From: Propionibacteriaceae bacterium
Lineage (GTDB): Bacteria; Actinomycetota; Actinomycetes; Propionibacteriales; Propionibacteriaceae
Length of the DNA stretch: 5,723 nucleotides
Reading direction: 5' to 3'
Assembly (NCBI GenBank): GCA_031282235.1
Contig: JAITED010000184.1
Span: 1 to 5,723, forward strand
Shown: positions 4,531-5,723 of the stretch, piece after piece
Numbering within the stretch: position 1 is the first letter of the stretch
Layout of the letters: the number at the start of each line of letters is the position of its first letter
Translations under genes and position numbers: made by a program
The notes under the pieces: model-generated
What the model was told of the DNA's origin: nothing
Seen by the model: the letters and a program-made list of their open reading frames with translations, nothing else
Databases searched by the model: none

Positions 4531-5723
4531 GTGGCATCCCCGATTGAAACTGCCGCCACGACCTTAGACGGTCTCGCCTTGCGAGGCATGACCAAGCGCT
4601 TTGGTTCGTTGGTCGCAAATGACCATATTGATTTAGACATCCTGCCCGGACGCATACACTGCTTGCTGGGTGAGAATGGAGCCGGTAAATCAACGCTGAT
4701 GAACGTGCTCTACGGTCTACACAAAGCTGACGAGGGCGCGGTGTACATCGACGGCGTGGAACAGCATTTCCGTGACTCACGGGATGCTATCAACGCTGGC
4801 ATCGGCATGGTACACCAGCACTTCATGCTGATTGACGTATTCACCGTCGCGGAGAACATCGTGCTGGGGCGCGAGCCGGGCAAGCTCGGCGTGTTGGACA
4901 CCAACAGCGCCCGCAAGCAGGTACGAGAACTCTCCGAGCGCTACCACCTAGATGTTGACCCAGATGCGGTCGTCGAGGATCTACCGGTGGGCGTGCAGCA
5001 GCGCGTAGAGATTCTAAAGGCGCTCTGCAACGACGCAAAGTACCTCATCTTCGACGAGCCCACCGCAGTGCTCACCCCGCAGGAAACCGACGAACTGATG
5101 GAGATTATGCGGGCGTTGCGCGACGAGGGGCACGCCATCGTGTTCATCACCCACAAGCTGCATGAGGTACGCGCTGTCGCCGACGACATCACCGTGATTC
5201 GCCGCGGTCGCGTGGTGGGGCAAGCCACGCAAGATATGGGCGAGGCCGAGCTGGCGGAGATGATGGTGGGGCGCTCTGTCAGCCTGCGCGTTGCGAAAGC
5301 CCCCGCCGCCCCCGAGGAGATACGCCTAGCGGTCAACGATTTGCGGGTCTCCGACCCCACCGGCGCAGTGGTGGTGAACGGGGTCAGCTTTGAGGTGCGC
5401 TCCGGCGAGATTCTGTGCGTCGCCGGGGTGCAGGGCAACGGCCAGACTGAACTAGCAGCCGCGCTGCTGGGGCTCATCCCGATTTTGGGCGGCACCATAA
5501 AACTCGGTGACAAGGACACCACGAACTCCAACGTGCTGACCACGCTGCGCTCCGGGATGGGATACGTGCCTGAGGATAGGCAGCGCGACGGCATGATTTT
5601 GGGGCTCACCATCGCAGAGAATCTGGCGCTAGACCAGATAGACAACTACGCCACCTTTGGGCGGTTGGATTTAGCCGCGCTGGAGCGTAACGGTGTTGAT
5701 TTGGCTGCCGAGTTCGACATTCG
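4531..5723 (+). CDS. Sugar/nucleoside ABC transporter, tandem-domain ATP-binding protein (5' part)
   Basis: This frame stays open for 397 codons to the window edge, so the 3' end is missing (the family is usually about 500-520 residues). It is a cytoplasmic ATPase with two fused nucleotide-binding domains. Domain 1 has Walker A GENGAGKST (47-55), Q-loop Gln96 in VHQHFML, signature LPVGVQQRVEILK (151-163), Walker B YLIFDEP (171-177) and switch His208 in ITHKLHE. Domain 2 begins near 265; its Walker A is the degenerate GVQGNGQTEL (299-308), with Gln instead of the catalytic Lys, followed by GYVPEDRQRDGM (344-355). QQRVEILKAL plus a lysine-less second P-loop is typical of the BmpA-NupABC nucleoside or simple-sugar class. 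Related RbsA/MglA sugar ATPases are the alternative. GTG at 4531 is preferred because an in-frame stop lies at 4516-4518 and the next start, ATG 4588, would delete the first beta strand (LALRGMTKRFG). GGAG (4510-4513) is rather distant, so the start is less certain than the gene. Confidence 0.9.
   Translation, partial: MASPIETAATTLDGLALRGMTKRFGSLVANDHIDLDILPGRIHCLLGENGAGKSTLMNVLYGLHKADEGAVYIDGVEQHFRDSRDAINAGIGMVHQHFMLIDVFTVAENIVLGREPGKLGVLDTNSARKQVRELSERYHLDVDPDAVVEDLPVGVQQRVEILKALCNDAKYLIFDEPTAVLTPQETDELMEIMRALRDEGHAIVFITHKLHEVRAVADDITVIRRGRVVGQATQDMGEAELAEMMVGRSVSLRVAKAPAAPEEIRLAVNDLRVSDPTGAVVVNGVSFEVRSGEILCVAGVQGNGQTELAAALLGLIPILGGTIKLGDKDTTNSNVLTTLRSGMGYVPEDRQRDGMILGLTIAENLALDQIDNYATFGRLDLAALERNGVDLAAEFDI

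Noticed and set aside
5014..5645. Long minus-strand open frames opposite the ABC ATPase gene, up to 234 codons
   Set aside because: They are antisense shadows of a well-supported ATPase frame with Walker and signature motifs; their translations are Ser/Arg/Thr-rich and match no family.

Overview
The window looks like a piece of an actinobacterial (Actinomycetota) chromosome of moderate-to-high G+C content. The basis is protein-level: S4 begins ARYTGPITKKSRR without zinc cysteines, RpoA begins MLIAQRPDLREE, IF-1 is a MAKKEGTLELEG type, and L17 has a long Ala/Glu-rich tail, all as remembered from actinobacterial homologues. A member of the Actinomycetaceae is a reasonable guess, but the genus cannot be fixed by eye.

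Layout. Bases 1-267 hold no gene. They contain an 18-bp perfect palindrome and two tandem copies, about 120 bp apart, of a hairpin-rich repeat built like a pair of inverted REP modules. A near-perfect inverted repeat (281-334) is the terminator of the ribosomal operon. From 342 to 4251, all on the minus strand, lies the alpha-operon segment, transcribed in the order infA - rpmJ - rpsM - rpsK - rpsD - rpoA - rplQ. A 326-nt gene-free, strongly structured stretch separates rpmJ from rpsM. A 279-nt divergent intergenic region (4252-4530) follows, with an interrupted inverted repeat over a possible -10 box. From 4531 to the right edge, on the plus strand, runs the 5' part of a tandem-domain ABC transporter ATPase of the simple-sugar/nucleoside (BmpA-NupABC-like) class.

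The minus-strand genes make translation initiation factor IF-1, four small-subunit or large-subunit core proteins of the operon head and middle (L36, S13, S11, S4), the RNA polymerase alpha subunit and L17, so ribosome and polymerase synthesis are coupled. The plus-strand ATPase would energise uptake of a nucleoside or sugar and is functionally separate.

Most of the window is ordinary core genome. The points worth a second look are an apparent 13-residue insertion in S13, the structured rpmJ-rpsM leader, a His-to-Ile change in IF-1, the REP-pair repeat downstream of rplQ, and the candidate operator before the transporter gene. I see no undescribed multi-gene system here.
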